Notes under the pieces: generated by a model
Told to the model about the DNA's origin: nothing
Seen by the model: only the letters and a program-made list of their open reading frames with translations
Database searches by the model: none
Made by a program: the position numbers and the translations under genes
NCBI GenBank assembly: GCA_034336665.1
Contig: JAPFBE010000003.1
Coordinates: forward strand, 57,393,352 to 57,457,351
DNA length: 64,000 nt
Reading direction: 5' to 3'
Source of the DNA: Luscinia megarhynchos
Taxonomy: Eukaryota > Chordata > Aves > Passeriformes > Turdidae
Shown here: one piece after another, positions 21,951 to 34,699 of the stretch
Layout: every line of letters begins with the position of its first letter
How positions within the stretch are numbered: position 1 is the stretch's first letter

Positions 21951-24900
21951 CAGGTACAGCACTTGCTTTGTGGTCTACAATGCTGAATCCCATCCAGATA
22001 GTGTTGCAATCTCTTTTTGAGGAATTTTGGCTTGTAATAAAATAAATTTAAAATTTTAAGTGTTTTCTTGATATGAATAGATAGACTTTTTGTTAGGCAG
22101 CTGGGAACTGTTCCATCCACCCTGCTGTGGTATGAGGATCCTCCCTGTCTGTTAGGGATGACTATTCAGGCTCCAGCTTCACAACATACTTAGATTTAAG
22201 CATCTTTAGCTACCTTCATTGTTCAATAGATCTCTCAAAGCTACCTCCTGGATTTAGGAACCTCTAAGAGCAGATATCAAAGTATTTTACCAGTAGATTT
22301 TGGTATCCAGAGCAGAACAGAGTCCCAACTATACCTGTCCAACAGTTACTAATCTACGCACCCACAATAAGCCTACACAGAACTGTTTTTTTTCTAAAAT
22401 GCAAGTGCTTTTAAAATAAATAAATTATATTTTTAAAAAGGAATATGTAGGAATAGTTATGAAAAAATATAGTACTTTTGGCAAAAATACAGAGAAAGAA
22501 AGAATCAATCCTTCAGAAATATTTAATAGTATCAAGTTCCCAGACTATGTCTGAGGCAGTTTTTGCCTTAAACACATTCTCAGGATATTGTTTTCTGCCA
22601 CAACTTTCCCATCACAGCATCCTATGTTCTCATTATTTCATTTTCATTTCCATGGATTTTGGTTCTCATGAAGAATTAGAACTGTAAGTTCAAGGTCTGT
22701 GAACCTGATACATTTACTTTTATTTCAGATTTTGTGCTCGTGAAACACACAGACACAGGAAAAAAAGAGTAATGAGAACTATTTTAGAGGCTGAATCAGC
22801 TCCACCTCTGTAGGGAGGCTACTGATGGCTGGAGAAGTAGTTGCCAAACCACCACTTAAGCCTGAGAGGAGGCATTGCAGGAAGCCAGGTCTTTGGAATC
22901 TAGGAAATCTCAAGTCCTTGGCCATTTCACATTTTGTGGACCCTCATATTTCATACTTCTGGATTTTAAAGGGATTCATCAGAAACACAGAGCAGGATGA
23001 GAGGGTCAGTTTTTTGTTCTAAAACATAGGACAGCAAAGGATCGCTTCCCACTATTCTTAAACCACTTAAAAATATGACCAGCCAAGGCAGAAAGAGGAA
23101 TAATGAAAAGATGGAAGCTTGTGATTATTTTTGTTTATATTCTCCTCCTTTAACATTGTTGTCTTGAGTGAGCACTTATTTTCTGTTAGGAAATGGGGGT
23201 GTTTCTACTGTGTCAGCCCCAAGAGTTATGACTTTCTGAGCTTGTGGTTCGCTTCACCTGCTGACTTACCAAAAGCTCCCACAGAAATACTTCTCCAGCC
23301 AAAAAACAGAAAACAGGGCAGATCTAGGTCTCCAGCTGATAATCAAGCTTCTGGACTCAAGATAAATATTCAGGGAAGACTGAGCAAAACTTCAAGAGAA
23401 AGCTAAAGAAGAAGGAAAGAATGGAAGAATGGAAAGAGGGACAAGGTGAGATTGAGGAATGGTGGAATGGGAGGAGAGACAGAAGGAGACAAAAAGAGTA
23501 CATAAACCAAAGCAAGAAGCAAAGACTTCCAGAAGAATTTTGGGGAGGAGGTTTAGTACAGAGGGTAAATTTTATCTGTAGAAGAAATATTTCATGGCAG
23601 TTCTGCTGGGGAATAAGATAAGGGTGCCATCTCTCAAATATTACTCTGCTTACAGAGGGAAAAGTGTAACTACTCAGTCATTTATATCTTTCCTACCTGA
23701 GACAGTACCAGATGGTGCCGTGTAGTCTCAGGTTAATCATTGTGTGAGAGACCTGGCTGGGAGCCAGACCCACTTCACAGTCAACTGTGAGAACAAGTGG
23801 TGCTGAGCCTTACATAAGATTCACAACAGAGCCCCTGGATTTTAAGCAGACATCTGGCATGACTTTTCATATTTATTTACTATAAGGGTTCAAACTGAGC
23901 CAAAATGTGGCGTTACACCATGCCAGTCTTCTCTGGGATATTTATCAATTTCTGCAGAATACAGACTTGCATGAGAAAGAAATCTTGTGTTCTTACTGTC
24001 TGGGACGAGATTTCCAGGCAGGTAGCTGGGTCTCCAAGCAAACAGATTGAAAGAGTGCTTTTGGGAAGCAACTGTCCCTTCACTGTGCCACACAAATAAA
24101 AAGCATGAAATGTATTGCTGCAATTCTATTTTCCAAGGGCTTGGACAAATGAAGGGACTCCCCACAAATTCATTTTCCGGTACAGAGAAAATTGCTTTTG
24201 AGCCTACCACTCTGTGACTGCAGAGTCTACTGCCCCCATGAAAGAGGGCTTTGATTTAATCTGCTATTAAAGTGCACGGTCAGGTGAGAGGTTATTCGTA
24301 TGTGCTATGAAGGTGTCAAAGTGACAGGGAGATGGTTCAACATTTAACTCTGTGGAAGGGGGAACATTTTCCTTTCACATCAGTAGGCTGTTGACAATGA
24401 AGAACAGTATGTTTTGGCCAGCAGTATTTGCTGTATCACCGATTACAGAAAGGGGAAAAAGAAAAGCCAACTAGGCTTTTCTGAAACTTTGAAATTGGCA
24501 TTAATGAAGAGCTGAGTAACATATCAGCAGCTTCTCTCCTACACACGCATGCACACTCTAATAGGAATTTATCCAACCAAACAAAACAGAGCTATTCTAA
24601 TTTAAGGATATTGCTCTTTCCCCAGGACTCACACTCAGCACATAATTATCCACTGGAATTCCAATACTGAATAAAGTCAGTAAGAGAGTACTGTACATTT
24701 CTGAAATGCAGATGATGCACATAGACGTGAAACACTTAATTTTCTTCACCAAAATAACTTATTATAATATTTTTTAGAAATTTACATAATCTTTTTATTT
24801 TCTTTATCATATTTAGGAATAAAGTCGAGTTTGCCTTCTTGCAGATCATGTTCAAATACTATGTTTTCTATGTACCTCATATGAGAATCCCATCAAAATT

Positions 24901-25584
24901 GAAAGGTAGCCAGTATACTGCAGGAATGATCATTGCTGAGCTTTTTCACCTATGGTTCTTGTAATACAATACTTACACTGTTTCAGCAGTAGGGCTGTTG
25001 GACAGAACCACATGTTGTGGGGAGTAAATACAATAGTAGTTAAAATAGGCAGTTACAATACCTTAAAAGAAAGGCTGTCATAGGAATTCACTATGATATC
25101 AGATATTCATTGCTACACTCCTTGAGCCATGCAATATTTTCCTCTCACCTCCTTGCTCGTTTTGGGGTGTCTGTTGTGCCAGTTTTATACAAAACGTTAT
25201 TTCTGATGGAGATCCCAGCCAGGTGGTCATCTGTTTGAACTAGTAGATTACAGTCTGGCCTAAAGTCTTTACATAAGTGTTCATAAATAGAAATACACAT
25301 ATTTAGGTGTATATATGTATATATGTGTGTATACTCTAAAGAAATATATTAAATTACCACTTAAATATTTTTTCCTATTCTCATCATTTGAAGGTTAATA
25401 AAATGATCTAAAAATATTGCCACAATTCTTGATAACAGCTACCTGACAGATTTTATGGTGCACACTTTATTTTTCTAATGTCTTGCACAGATTAGAACTT
25501 TCTAAAAGGAGGTAATTAGAAAAAATACCCTAAGCACATGGCAGAGATTTACAATAGTTACATGCACTAGAGAACTGTGCTACT
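21951..25584. other. Unique DNA with a purine-rich patch; no gene seen
   Basis: About 3.6 kb with no dispersed repeat recognised. A purine-rich patch lies at about 23395-23515, with repeated GAATGGA motifs. An alternating TATATG stretch is at about 25305-25332. Frames at 23131-23621 are low-complexity or featureless. Confidence 0.5.
23395..23515 (+). repeat. GA-rich low-complexity patch
   Basis: The plus strand is almost free of pyrimidines for about 120 bases, with repeated GAAGAATGGA and GGAGAGACAGAAGGAG type motifs. Not a regular tandem array. Confidence 0.75.
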
Positions 25585-25589
25585 AATGG

Positions 25590-25690
25590 AGATAATCCAA
25601 TCAGAATGGATGCCCCATTGTGTTAAGTGCTGTACAATCACACTGTCAAAGACAGGAGCTGCTCTGCAATGCTTGCTGGCTAATTAGCTG
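25590..25690 (+). mobile_element. Ancient MIR-like amniote repeat fragment
   Basis: CCAATCAGAATGGATGCCCC followed by ATTGTGTTAAGTGCTGTACA and CACACTGTCAAAGACAGGAG corresponds, base for base over long stretches, to a repeat I recall from turtle and crocodilian genomes (GATCAGGATCGGGGCCCCAT, TGTGCTAGGCGCTGTACAAA, AAAGACAGTCCCTGCC). A later piece at about 25780-25800 (GACAGGGATTGAAGCAGG) may be the 3' end of the same element, which would extend it to about 25830. Confidence 0.6.
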
Positions 25691-25830
25691 TAACAATAGA
25701 ACATGACTTATTTTCACTGATACTGGGACACTCAGTGCCCACTCAGACCCCCACCAAGCATAGTAAGGCTCTGGCTAGCACTGACAGGGATTGAAGCAGG
25801 GCTCAATGGGATCTAACAGTTCTGTGAATT

Positions 25831-27734
25831 CTGTGAACTAGCAAGCACACAAGAAGGCAAAATGTGAAGAAAATAAAGCAGCAAAAAAAAAAAAAGAAAA
25901 AGGAAAAAAATCACAGAACATACTTTGTTCATTTATTTTGACAAAGCTAGTTTAAAGAATTTATGAAACTTCATAGTAACACTAATTAATTTAGCATTCA
26001 AGTAATGAAGACTTGTTAATGTGGGGTCATCATTACAACATTCTGCCACTAAGCCTTTGATTAAAAGATTAAAAGAGTTGAAGCTTCCATTTCATTTATT
26101 TCTTTATTTTGATAAGTTCATTTTGTTTGCAGATTAACACATTGAGAATTTCCTATTGTATCTTATTGCCCCTGGCTCTGTAACACAAGACAATTCAGGA
26201 CTACATCCAATATATCGCTTTACATGCAGTAAGTGTTCTTGCAACTCCCCTAAAGTCTGGAAGATAGAATATCTAAATTTCTTTAAAAATTCATGGCTTC
26301 AACTCTGTTTTCAAGTTAATAAGCTATGCCTTTTTTCACTCTTCTCCTGGTACTCACAGCCAGTGTCCCCATATCCTGCTTTCCCATATGCAGTTACTTA
26401 GAAATGGATAGATAGGGGCTACACTAATGGCTAAATCAATAAACTTGAGCTTGTGATGTTTACTTGTAATATGAGTATGGAGGGCTTCAGAATGCTATGG
26501 CCAAATAGACTGAAATAATTTATTCAGCAAATGCTAAGCCACATATTTGTAAATTTGTAATTTGTATAATTTGTAAATATGTTACTATATTTGTAAATAT
26601 GGTAAAAGCTAGCACACACTTGATCCTATCTAAATCATTGGGGCTCCTCCCTGGGAGGAGCAAATAGATTTGCACTGATCAGTCAACCCTTCCATGGGAG
26701 CTAACGTGTTAACTGGGATAATGTCTGCTCACAAGCACATCTGCAATGATGACTGCAAGCTTCTAACAAGTGAAAGACCTGTAAAAGTAAATGATCCATA
26801 CATGTTCTTGAAGGAAACCTGCTATCATTAAGATTGTCCTCTGCATGGATACATCAATAGTACAGTTACAGATTATGTTGCAGATCACTTCATCTTCTAG
26901 GTTATGTGATATAGAAAGACAGAATTTATCCTGGAGTGCAGGATAAAATGATTCCACAGAGGAAGCCATCATCCATCTGGATTCCTAAGGTAGAAAATAA
27001 ATAAATAAATGGATTCTCTGTATTCTTGTAATCCACTACCTTAATAGCTCTGGTTGTGTACATACTGAGATGATATTAACAAGCTATTTCTGTATATAAT
27101 CATAAGTGAGACTAGCCTATTCTCACTAAACAATATGCACTGCACATGAATGGTATATTTTCATCAGGTGATCGATTAATTATCAGTGGGAAAAATATTT
27201 TGAAAATCTAGGGATTTTTTAATACTGAAAAGAACTTAAAGGTTTTATAGCACTAGGATAATTTTTTTCAATCTTGGGAAAAGATATTAGGACTTCTCAC
27301 ATGTATTGTAATTTTACAAATTGTGGAATTTTTTTCCCATGGAATTTTTTCCTTCTTTTTTTTCTTATTTAACTATTGTATTTTCTATAGCAATATACTG
27401 CAGATCCTAATAACCACATTCAGAGGTTAAAGCACACTTTTATTTTTTAACAAATCTTTTTTACAAATCTTTTTATTATATATCTATTGTATTATATATC
27501 TTTTGGTTCTGTTTTTGTTTTTAAAGAAGGCTTGGCATTTGTGATATTTATGAAATTTTAAACAGCTGTTTTTGAATGTGTCAATATCTTATGACCGTAA
27601 ACTGATACAGGCAGGCAAAATTAGGACTAAGTGCCATAAAATGCAGTTACAGACATATTGCAAAAGAAAAGTCTTTCTCATCTTCGTACAGGGCCTCGAA
27701 TCCTAAATACACTGCAACGTGCTCTTTCATTAAG
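25831..27734. other. Unique AT-rich DNA, no gene seen
   Basis: Contains an A-rich run at about 25885-25910, TTTGTAA-type short repeats at 26548-26600, a 19-base GC palindrome at 26643-26661, AAAT repeats near 27000 and partial duplications of ACAAATCTTTT at 27450-27480. Confidence 0.5.
26643..26661. repeat. Perfect 9-bp-arm palindrome
   Basis: GCTCCTCCC, a single T, then GGGAGGAGC. The arms are perfect reverse complements; the sequence is GC-rich and stands out in AT-rich surroundings. Confidence 0.9.
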
Positions 27735-27850
27735 CAAGGTCTGATCCTGCAAGAGGTGGGAGAATTACCAGGAAAATGCTCATGTAAGCATTCTCCTTGA
27801 GTTCATCAGGACTACAGTAATCGCTTTGGATGGGATTCATGTCACTTAAC
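27735..27850. repeat. Ancient palindromic element (GATCCTGCAAG type), weak
   Basis: AAGGTCTGATCCTGCAAG at about 27735-27752, then ATGCTCATGTAAGCATTCTC and TTGAGTTCATCAGGACTACA, resembles a reptile palindromic repeat I recall with GATCCTGCAA arms around a CCCATTGACTTCAATGGGAC core. Only the left arm and a mutated core are clear. The overlapping 110-codon minus-strand frame (27730-28062) has no recognisable domain and is not called as coding. Confidence 0.4.
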
Positions 27851-30800
27851 TGCAAGCACTGAAAGTCAAATTTCCAGTCTAAGTTTGCCAAAGCTGCCCC
27901 AAATGGCAGTGAAGTGCTGCATGCAGAGGTGTGGGGGCTCATCACCCCCCGAGGCAGCTGTGTCCAGTAGGTCACAGCTGAATACTCTATTGAGATGTTT
28001 TCAGTCACCTCTGACTGTTGGGGAAGTCCACAAAACCATGTGTCTGCACTGTCTGCATTCAAAAAAGGCAGTCACTAAATCTTTTTGTTGATAGTACTAT
28101 GGAAACATACATATTATGAGAGGGTTTGAGGTGTCAGCTTTGCTATTTATCCTGGATCTCCAGAGAGAGAGAAGATGCATCATGCACAGACCTTTTTGAA
28201 ATCTACAAATATCTTCATTCATCTTTCTAATTATGTATTGTCAATCATCACATCAATGAAACTAATCAATGAAATAGAATTAAAAATTGGATCTGAATTA
28301 CCATGGGTTTTTCTCTAGTTGTGGGAATGAGAGAAGTTCTTTCAGGAAGGAAAGACTGTAAGACATCAAGACCTTTCTTTTTTTTCTCCTGTATATAGGT
28401 CTACATAGTGAACAAACAAGATTGTCTCAAGTTCTGAGACTAAGAGGAAAAAATATCCAAACAAATGTGCATTTTGTACTTCACAGCACAATACCCTAAA
28501 CAGAACTGGACTAGGAACTGGACTAGCTCCTCTTTAAAAATTAGAGAGATTTCGAAAATCTCTGCATGATTTTGAAGAAAGGAGAGAGAGGATGTTCTAT
28601 AAAAGCAGGTTGCAAAACCACATTTTGCTGCAGTCACTGCAGAGCACTTGCCCTAAATGATGATGATTTGTTTCCCCTTTTGTGAATTATTTTCTTAACT
28701 GTTCCAATACCTCTCACTTTCATCATTTGAGTTTGCACAGACTCCTGTCCTGAGGCTCCTAACTGATTTCTGGTGTCAGAGACTGCATGCAGCATCCTCT
28801 CAGCTTCCTGCTCTCGGTGGCTCTCGTGCTGTGACAGACTCACAGCCAGGCAGACAGGGCCACTGCCAAAGATGTCTCAACCCCCTTGCTACTCTCACTG
28901 GTTATCACAGCAAATGGATATGTGAATGTCATGGAGTTCTCATTTATGAAGCTTCTAGTTCATTTTCAAACATGGCACTGAACACTGACAAGTTTTACGA
29001 TGCATGGTGTTGCAAAGAGGTGGACTCACCTATTTATGTACTAAAATATCTTTCCTCCAGTGTAAATGACAAGGGGCAATCCTGGCAAAACTGGCCCTAT
29101 AGATTTATGTAGACAAGTGTTTGTTGCCTGTCTATTCCCTTCCTAAGAAGCAAACTAAATCTCAATTCCAGCTCTTAATTTTTAGCTTGAAAACCAATCC
29201 ATTTACATCCCTCCAAGGACCATGACATAAGAATCAACCCAGAAACATGATACATTTAAGAGTGAATTTTTACTTCTGGGTCAGAGGACGCTGTAAATTG
29301 GTCTAATGTGGAATATCTGAGTGCAACCAATGTCTTTTAACACTCACTAAACTTTTTCTTTGTTGTGGAAATCCACTTGTATCAAGATAATAATTTTAGG
29401 AAATAAGTATTTACTTTCCCCTTCATCAGTATGCAGGTATAACTGATAATTGTAAACAAGCTAAGAGCTTAGATGGTAGAAAATAATATATAAATTTATT
29501 TGATAACTTGAAAAAAAGCCCTAAACTTGTCAAATAGAATGAATTTCATTTCTTTTATTTTAACATTTAAGATGTACTTTTTTTTTTTTTTTTGTTCCTT
29601 TCTGGAAAGAGCTCCATTTGAGGTCACTTGATGGAAGGGTCTGTTGCCTTTTTCAGCTTTTAAAAAACCACTTTTCATGAAGGCTGACATTTAAATCCCT
29701 AAAACTAAAATTACAAAAGGTTTTTTTCATGTAGCTTGTTATCTCAGAAGAGGTTCTCCTGTAATACAAAGCAATAAGCATTTATAAAGAAGCCATTATG
29801 ATCATTTATTTTGTGAAGATGAACCCTCTGCTAGAATGACAATTTTTATACATTACTAAAAGGAATAGCCAAAACCAATTTTCCTTTAGGATTCAAAATG
29901 ATTGTGCGAAGTTTATTACAGAAATACTTTTAAAATAATTTTGGGGAAAGCTTTGTCTTCCTTCCTTATCCCTAGATGACAGCTGCAAGAATTTCACATA
30001 TGAGAAATCAGTGGGAGGCTCATGTGAATGAAGAAAGACCAAAACTTTTTAATCTGACCAGAGAGAAACTCTCCCAAAGCCATGATAAGGAAAATACTGC
30101 AAAATGCAGCTGCTGCAGCCAGTATCCTTGGCCCCTATAAATAAACACTAAGGTGAAATTTCCTCTTTTTCCTTTCCTGGATAGAAGTAAAAACAGCCCT
30201 GCAAGAAGGATTATGAAGTTGTGAATTCCCTTCCACGTACCCCAGGAGATGTGAAGGCAGAAAGGAGGGTTACAGGAGAGAGGAAAAACAAACAGAAAAA
30301 GACACAGAAGACTCTGGAAATCTCTGCAATCTCAGACATATGATGAATTCCAGTCAAATAATGGAATTTTGCTGATCCACTCGTTGGGAGCTGAACCACA
30401 TAACAGAATAATATAGTCTGTATTTATCATATCACACCAGTTCATGAACCATGCAGGAAACATACTCAGAACTGAATTTCAGGTATCCTGTCGGGTATTT
30501 TAGAGCAGGGCCCTCACACACCATGCATCAAGAGGCAGAAAGCAGTTTGGGGAGCTCTCTGTCTCTCAGATATGACAGTCTTGTTTTCCTGAGGATATAA
30601 GATGTGCAGACTGGGAATGGAAGATGTGAGTAAGAGGACACAATGACTTTTCATTTCACTTGAAACAAACCAACAGCATTTATCTGGCACATATATACAT
30701 ATATATGCTGAGAAATCTCTATGGACCTTGCTGCTGAAAAAGTATATATTTTGTTTTAGAGACTACCCTCATTTTTGGTGGTACAGTTCATTTGTCATGC

Positions 30801-33800
30801 AGGGTACTGCAGAGTGATCTTGATGTTATAATATAGAGCTAAACACAAAAAATGCAAATTCATTTTTAGCTGCATATATTTACGAAGCAAATACAGGATG
30901 TTTAACATCTTCCCCTTTGGCTTTATTTATAAGGCATTCATTCTCTCTCCACAGGTGAATGAAAACCAACAGGCTCACACAACCTGTTTACAAATATGTC
31001 CTGTTTTTATCTATGATTACTTCACAGCACTCTCATGCTTCTCTGATGTGCTGGGCTTCAGTCACAGCCCTGATATAAGCAAAACATTACTTTCCCAACC
31101 AAAGAAAATGTAATTTCAGCAGGCTTGTCAACAGTAGGGCCCAGCAGGTAGGCAAAGCACAGAATCCCAAGGAGGGTCATATTTCCTGGTATTTCTTTGC
31201 TAGCAGAGAAGATTAGAAGATAACACCTCTCATTTGAAAGAAATTAAGCAAGTCTTATCTGTGCAATTTATCCTCAAAAGTTTATGGTGAGAGGGAGATT
31301 ATTCATTCAACATAAAAGTAGTGCCAGTAGTAAAACTGTGTGGAAATGACATGCTTCATAGCACTGTACACATGGTGCAGCTCCTCGACTTGAAAGCCTT
31401 AGGCTTATTGTACAAAACTGATTTTAAATTCTGACAGCTATAATCCTGTAAAAGACTGCTCTTATTTACTCCTCTCTCACCTGCCTCTTCTCCCTATCTA
31501 CTTGTTTTCTTCACTGGATGGGGTGATGTTGCTTGTTTCTTCTCTGCTTCTTGATAAGATCAAATTATCAATTTACTTGCCATCCACTTGAGAAAAAAGA
31601 CAATGAACACCAGATAGAAGCCTCCACATATCAACTCATTATTCCCTCCAGAAACAGAATTATTCTAGCTTTTTTTTCCTCAGAAATAATTTTTCTTGTC
31701 AACATAAAAAACCCCAGTAATTATAGATCCTTTTACTTAGCAGAAACATTGATTTAATGCTCTGGAAATCTACAGATACAGGCTTCATAAAAAAACCCCA
31801 AACCCTTCATGAGATGGTTCACTTGCTTCTACAAGTACTAAGAATTGCTTATTGAAGTCTTATCTGAGGTCTTTTTTCACTCTGACCCTTTGTGTCTGAA
31901 ATTTTCAAATCATCATTCACTTAGCATCTTAAAACTATAGAAACTATAAAAGAGTGTAATAGTCTCTGTTGAATCAGAAGGACAATTAATGCATTTTGCA
32001 TTCTGAGAAAATTAATGACATTATAAACTGGAAAAAATAAGGCTGTCATACTTTCTCTTCCTCACTGCTTCTAACTTTGTTTGATATAAACTATTTAAAA
32101 ATAATTATGTTGCTCTGGGGTTTTGACAAAGCCTAAATATTATTATTCCCCACTTCAGTCATGACTTATGTCCTTTATTTTTCAGTCTCAGCCATACTAT
32201 ATAGGAAACAGCCATATAATTCAGCATACTGGTGAAATCTGTATCTCATTCTATTCTCTTGGTTTGGTCCACATGCAATGTGCTAACCCTGCAGATATTA
32301 GTCAATATGAGTCTTTCACAAAATTTTCTTAATTATCTTTCAGTTTAACAAAGAAATATTCCACAAGTCCCAGCTAGAAACTTTTCTTTTAGATATATAT
32401 TTTTTTTCTTGTTTTTAAATAAGTGTCTAGCTTACTTGCAGTAGCTTTCTTTTTGTTTTCTTAGTTTGGTTTTCTGTCTTACAATTACTTCCCCTGATGC
32501 CTTACTGACCTTTTGAATTCTCTCCATCTCAGCAGCTTTGTTTCAGCAAGACAATCCTGCCAGACAAATCCTCCTCCCCCTTTCTCCTCCTAACCAAGTA
32601 CTGAGTAAATAGATCCATATTATCAGCAGCAATGCACTGCAATTCAGTCACTTTCACCAGGAGCTACCTATTAAGTATAATTTTTTTCCTCAAGACTTTC
32701 CAAGGTGCCACAAGTAAATACTTGAACTAAATGTCAACTGCCATCTAACTTTCCAGAAAGGACCAGGGAAAATTTCAAGGACATTGCAAGGACTGTTACC
32801 TAGTTGTATTTCATATGCCATATTACCTAATGGCTGAGTTCTCTTAGTGTAGTGGCATTTTTCAAGAAGGGGGTATAAATTTAGGTGTAACTATTCTTAC
32901 ACATTTTCCTGTCACAATTTTTTCTTCCTGTTAGCCTAAGCATGGTCGAGATAAGGATTGTTTTGAAATGAAACTGTATTTGCAAGTGGCATAATTATTG
33001 TTGTTTTTAGACAACATAATTGATGCAGAAAATAAAATCCCAAAGAAGTTATATAACAGAAGATGTATGCATGGAGGTAACACAATCCTCTGCCTCTCTA
33101 GTATTTTAGCTGTATTTTACTGATTTAGGGGTAGGCCAGAAATATTTTATTATTTCATTATAGGTGAGATGGTAAATTCTTTAGAATAAATCCATCTTTT
33201 GAGGTATCTCAGTGAAAGGTACAGTCCTAAAGACACACACCTGAATGTAAATAAATGAAGTGTCATTTCATTTATTGAGGAGAAATAAAATGCAAGAGAT
33301 GTTAAAATAAAATCCCATCCTTTTAATATTGTTAACTGTATCCAATTCATAGGCTTTGCTGAAATATTAATATTCAAACCTGGAGTTTTTCCTGTATTAC
33401 TAAAAGTGGATTCTCATTTTGTAAAGTGAGAATAACTCATTCTCAAAATATACCCTCCCTTTGCATAGTATAAGATTTAGTTCACTGCACTCTCTCAAAC
33501 AGGGTGTAGAGAGAAATAAGTAACTCTAATAAAGTTTAGAATAATCCTACTTATTTTAGGAAGGAGCAAAGATTCTTTTCTCTACTTACAACAGAGAGCA
33601 CCTAAATAATTCACTCTGATTAGACAACTAGGTTTGAGATGGCTAAAGTTAGATGAGATAAATCCTAACTTTAAACCTCCTGCATCTGATGTTTCAACTT
33701 AATCTCTTGCTAAGTTACAAGCTAAGGACTGAACTAAATTAAAATACTGTTTAAGCTACCATTATATTACATAGTACGAATTGACTTTTCAGCCATATCC

Positions 33801-34246
33801 TTTCACAAGAAAACTTTATTTTCCTAATAAATTCTGCTCTGTCATTATCTTCTTTGTATAATGAGGAGGATACAGGGACAGTGTGACCTGAAACACTATT
33901 ACATTTTCCATTCAGTGGCATTTCACCTGAACACCATTACAAAAGACAAACCAGAATTTCTTTTCTATATTTTTATTTTCTAGAAGATTGCAATGTGTTA
34001 TTAACATGCTGATCCATAATTTTATTTAAGTCTAATATCTCAAACACTGTATTAAGTATTTTAAGACACAATTAGAGTGCTATTAATAAAATTTTAAAAA
34101 CACTACTTAGCTAATCCATTGTTTTCACAGAAATTCATCCCTTTGCTGCTGCTAGATATTTACATTTAAATGTGAGGTTATGGCTTAGTTTTTGCACTGT
34201 TTCACATTAATATATTTTTGCAAATACATTACTCTAAGATATGTAA
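27851..34246. other. Longest repeat-poor stretch (6.4 kb), no gene seen
   Basis: No CR1, SINE, LTR or exon is recognised. It holds a perfect head-to-tail 12-mer duplication (GAACTGGACTAG twice) at 28503-28526 and a 16-base T run at 29578-29593. The lack of repeats could mean retained function (an intron or regulatory domain) or simply very old, decayed sequence. Confidence 0.45.
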
Positions 34247-34287
34247 AACAACTGAAAACCGAAGTCCTCTTTTAGTTTTCAGTTGTT
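34247..34287. repeat. Perfect 13-bp hairpin
   Basis: AACAACTGAAAAC at 34247-34259 is the exact reverse complement of GTTTTCAGTTGTT at 34275-34287, with a 15-base loop. It ends about 35 bases before the old CR1 fragment. It is too short to be a typical microRNA precursor without extra pairing, and the flanks do not extend the stem. Confidence 0.9.
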
Positions 34288-34324
34288 CCCTGTGAAAATG
34301 GAAGGAGGTTGATATTTCATCCTG

Positions 34325-34600
34325 TGCCATTTTCACTCCAATATTAATCAATGACTTAGTTGATGGATGACAGCCCACAGCTGAGAGACTCTAGAATGAT
34401 GTTGAAGGTCAGGATTCAAGATTTCAGAACTACCTTGACAAATGGGAGAAACAGTGGGAAAAAGCTGAAAAAGGGTGAACACAAACTCAAGACTTCTACA
34501 GGATCAACAACGTAACATTTTTGTGGAAAAGGGATTTGGGAATTACTTTTGATCACAAGCTTATGATGGGATAAGTTCCTGATAGGAAGTGAGGAGCTGT
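34325..34600 (+). mobile_element. Old CR1 LINE reverse-transcriptase-region fragment
   Basis: ATTAATCAATGACTTAGTTG followed by ATGGATGACAG resembles the CR1 ORF2 stretch encoding INDLDDG. Next come AGGTCAGGATTCAAGATTTC and CTACCTTGACAAATGGGAGA, matching the RIQNDLDKLEKW stretch, and GAAAAGGGATTTGGGAATTA with TTGATCACAAGCTTATGATG, matching the RDLGI-VDHKLN stretch. Frames are broken throughout. It is a separate and probably older copy than the CR1 that follows. Confidence 0.6.
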
Positions 34601-34658
34601 AAGCTTTGTCAATAAAGTAAAAGTAGAAGGAGAACTTCACAGAAGGAGATCAGGTTCC

Positions 34659-34674
34659 AAAAAAAAAAAAAAAA
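34659..34674 (+). repeat. A16 run with (TA)n tail
   Basis: Sixteen As followed by TATATATAAATATA. It lies between two CR1 fragments, so it may mark a junction between insertions. CR1 itself ends in an 8-base microsatellite, not poly(A). Confidence 0.9.
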
Positions 34675-34699
34675 TATATATAAATATAGAAAGTGTACT

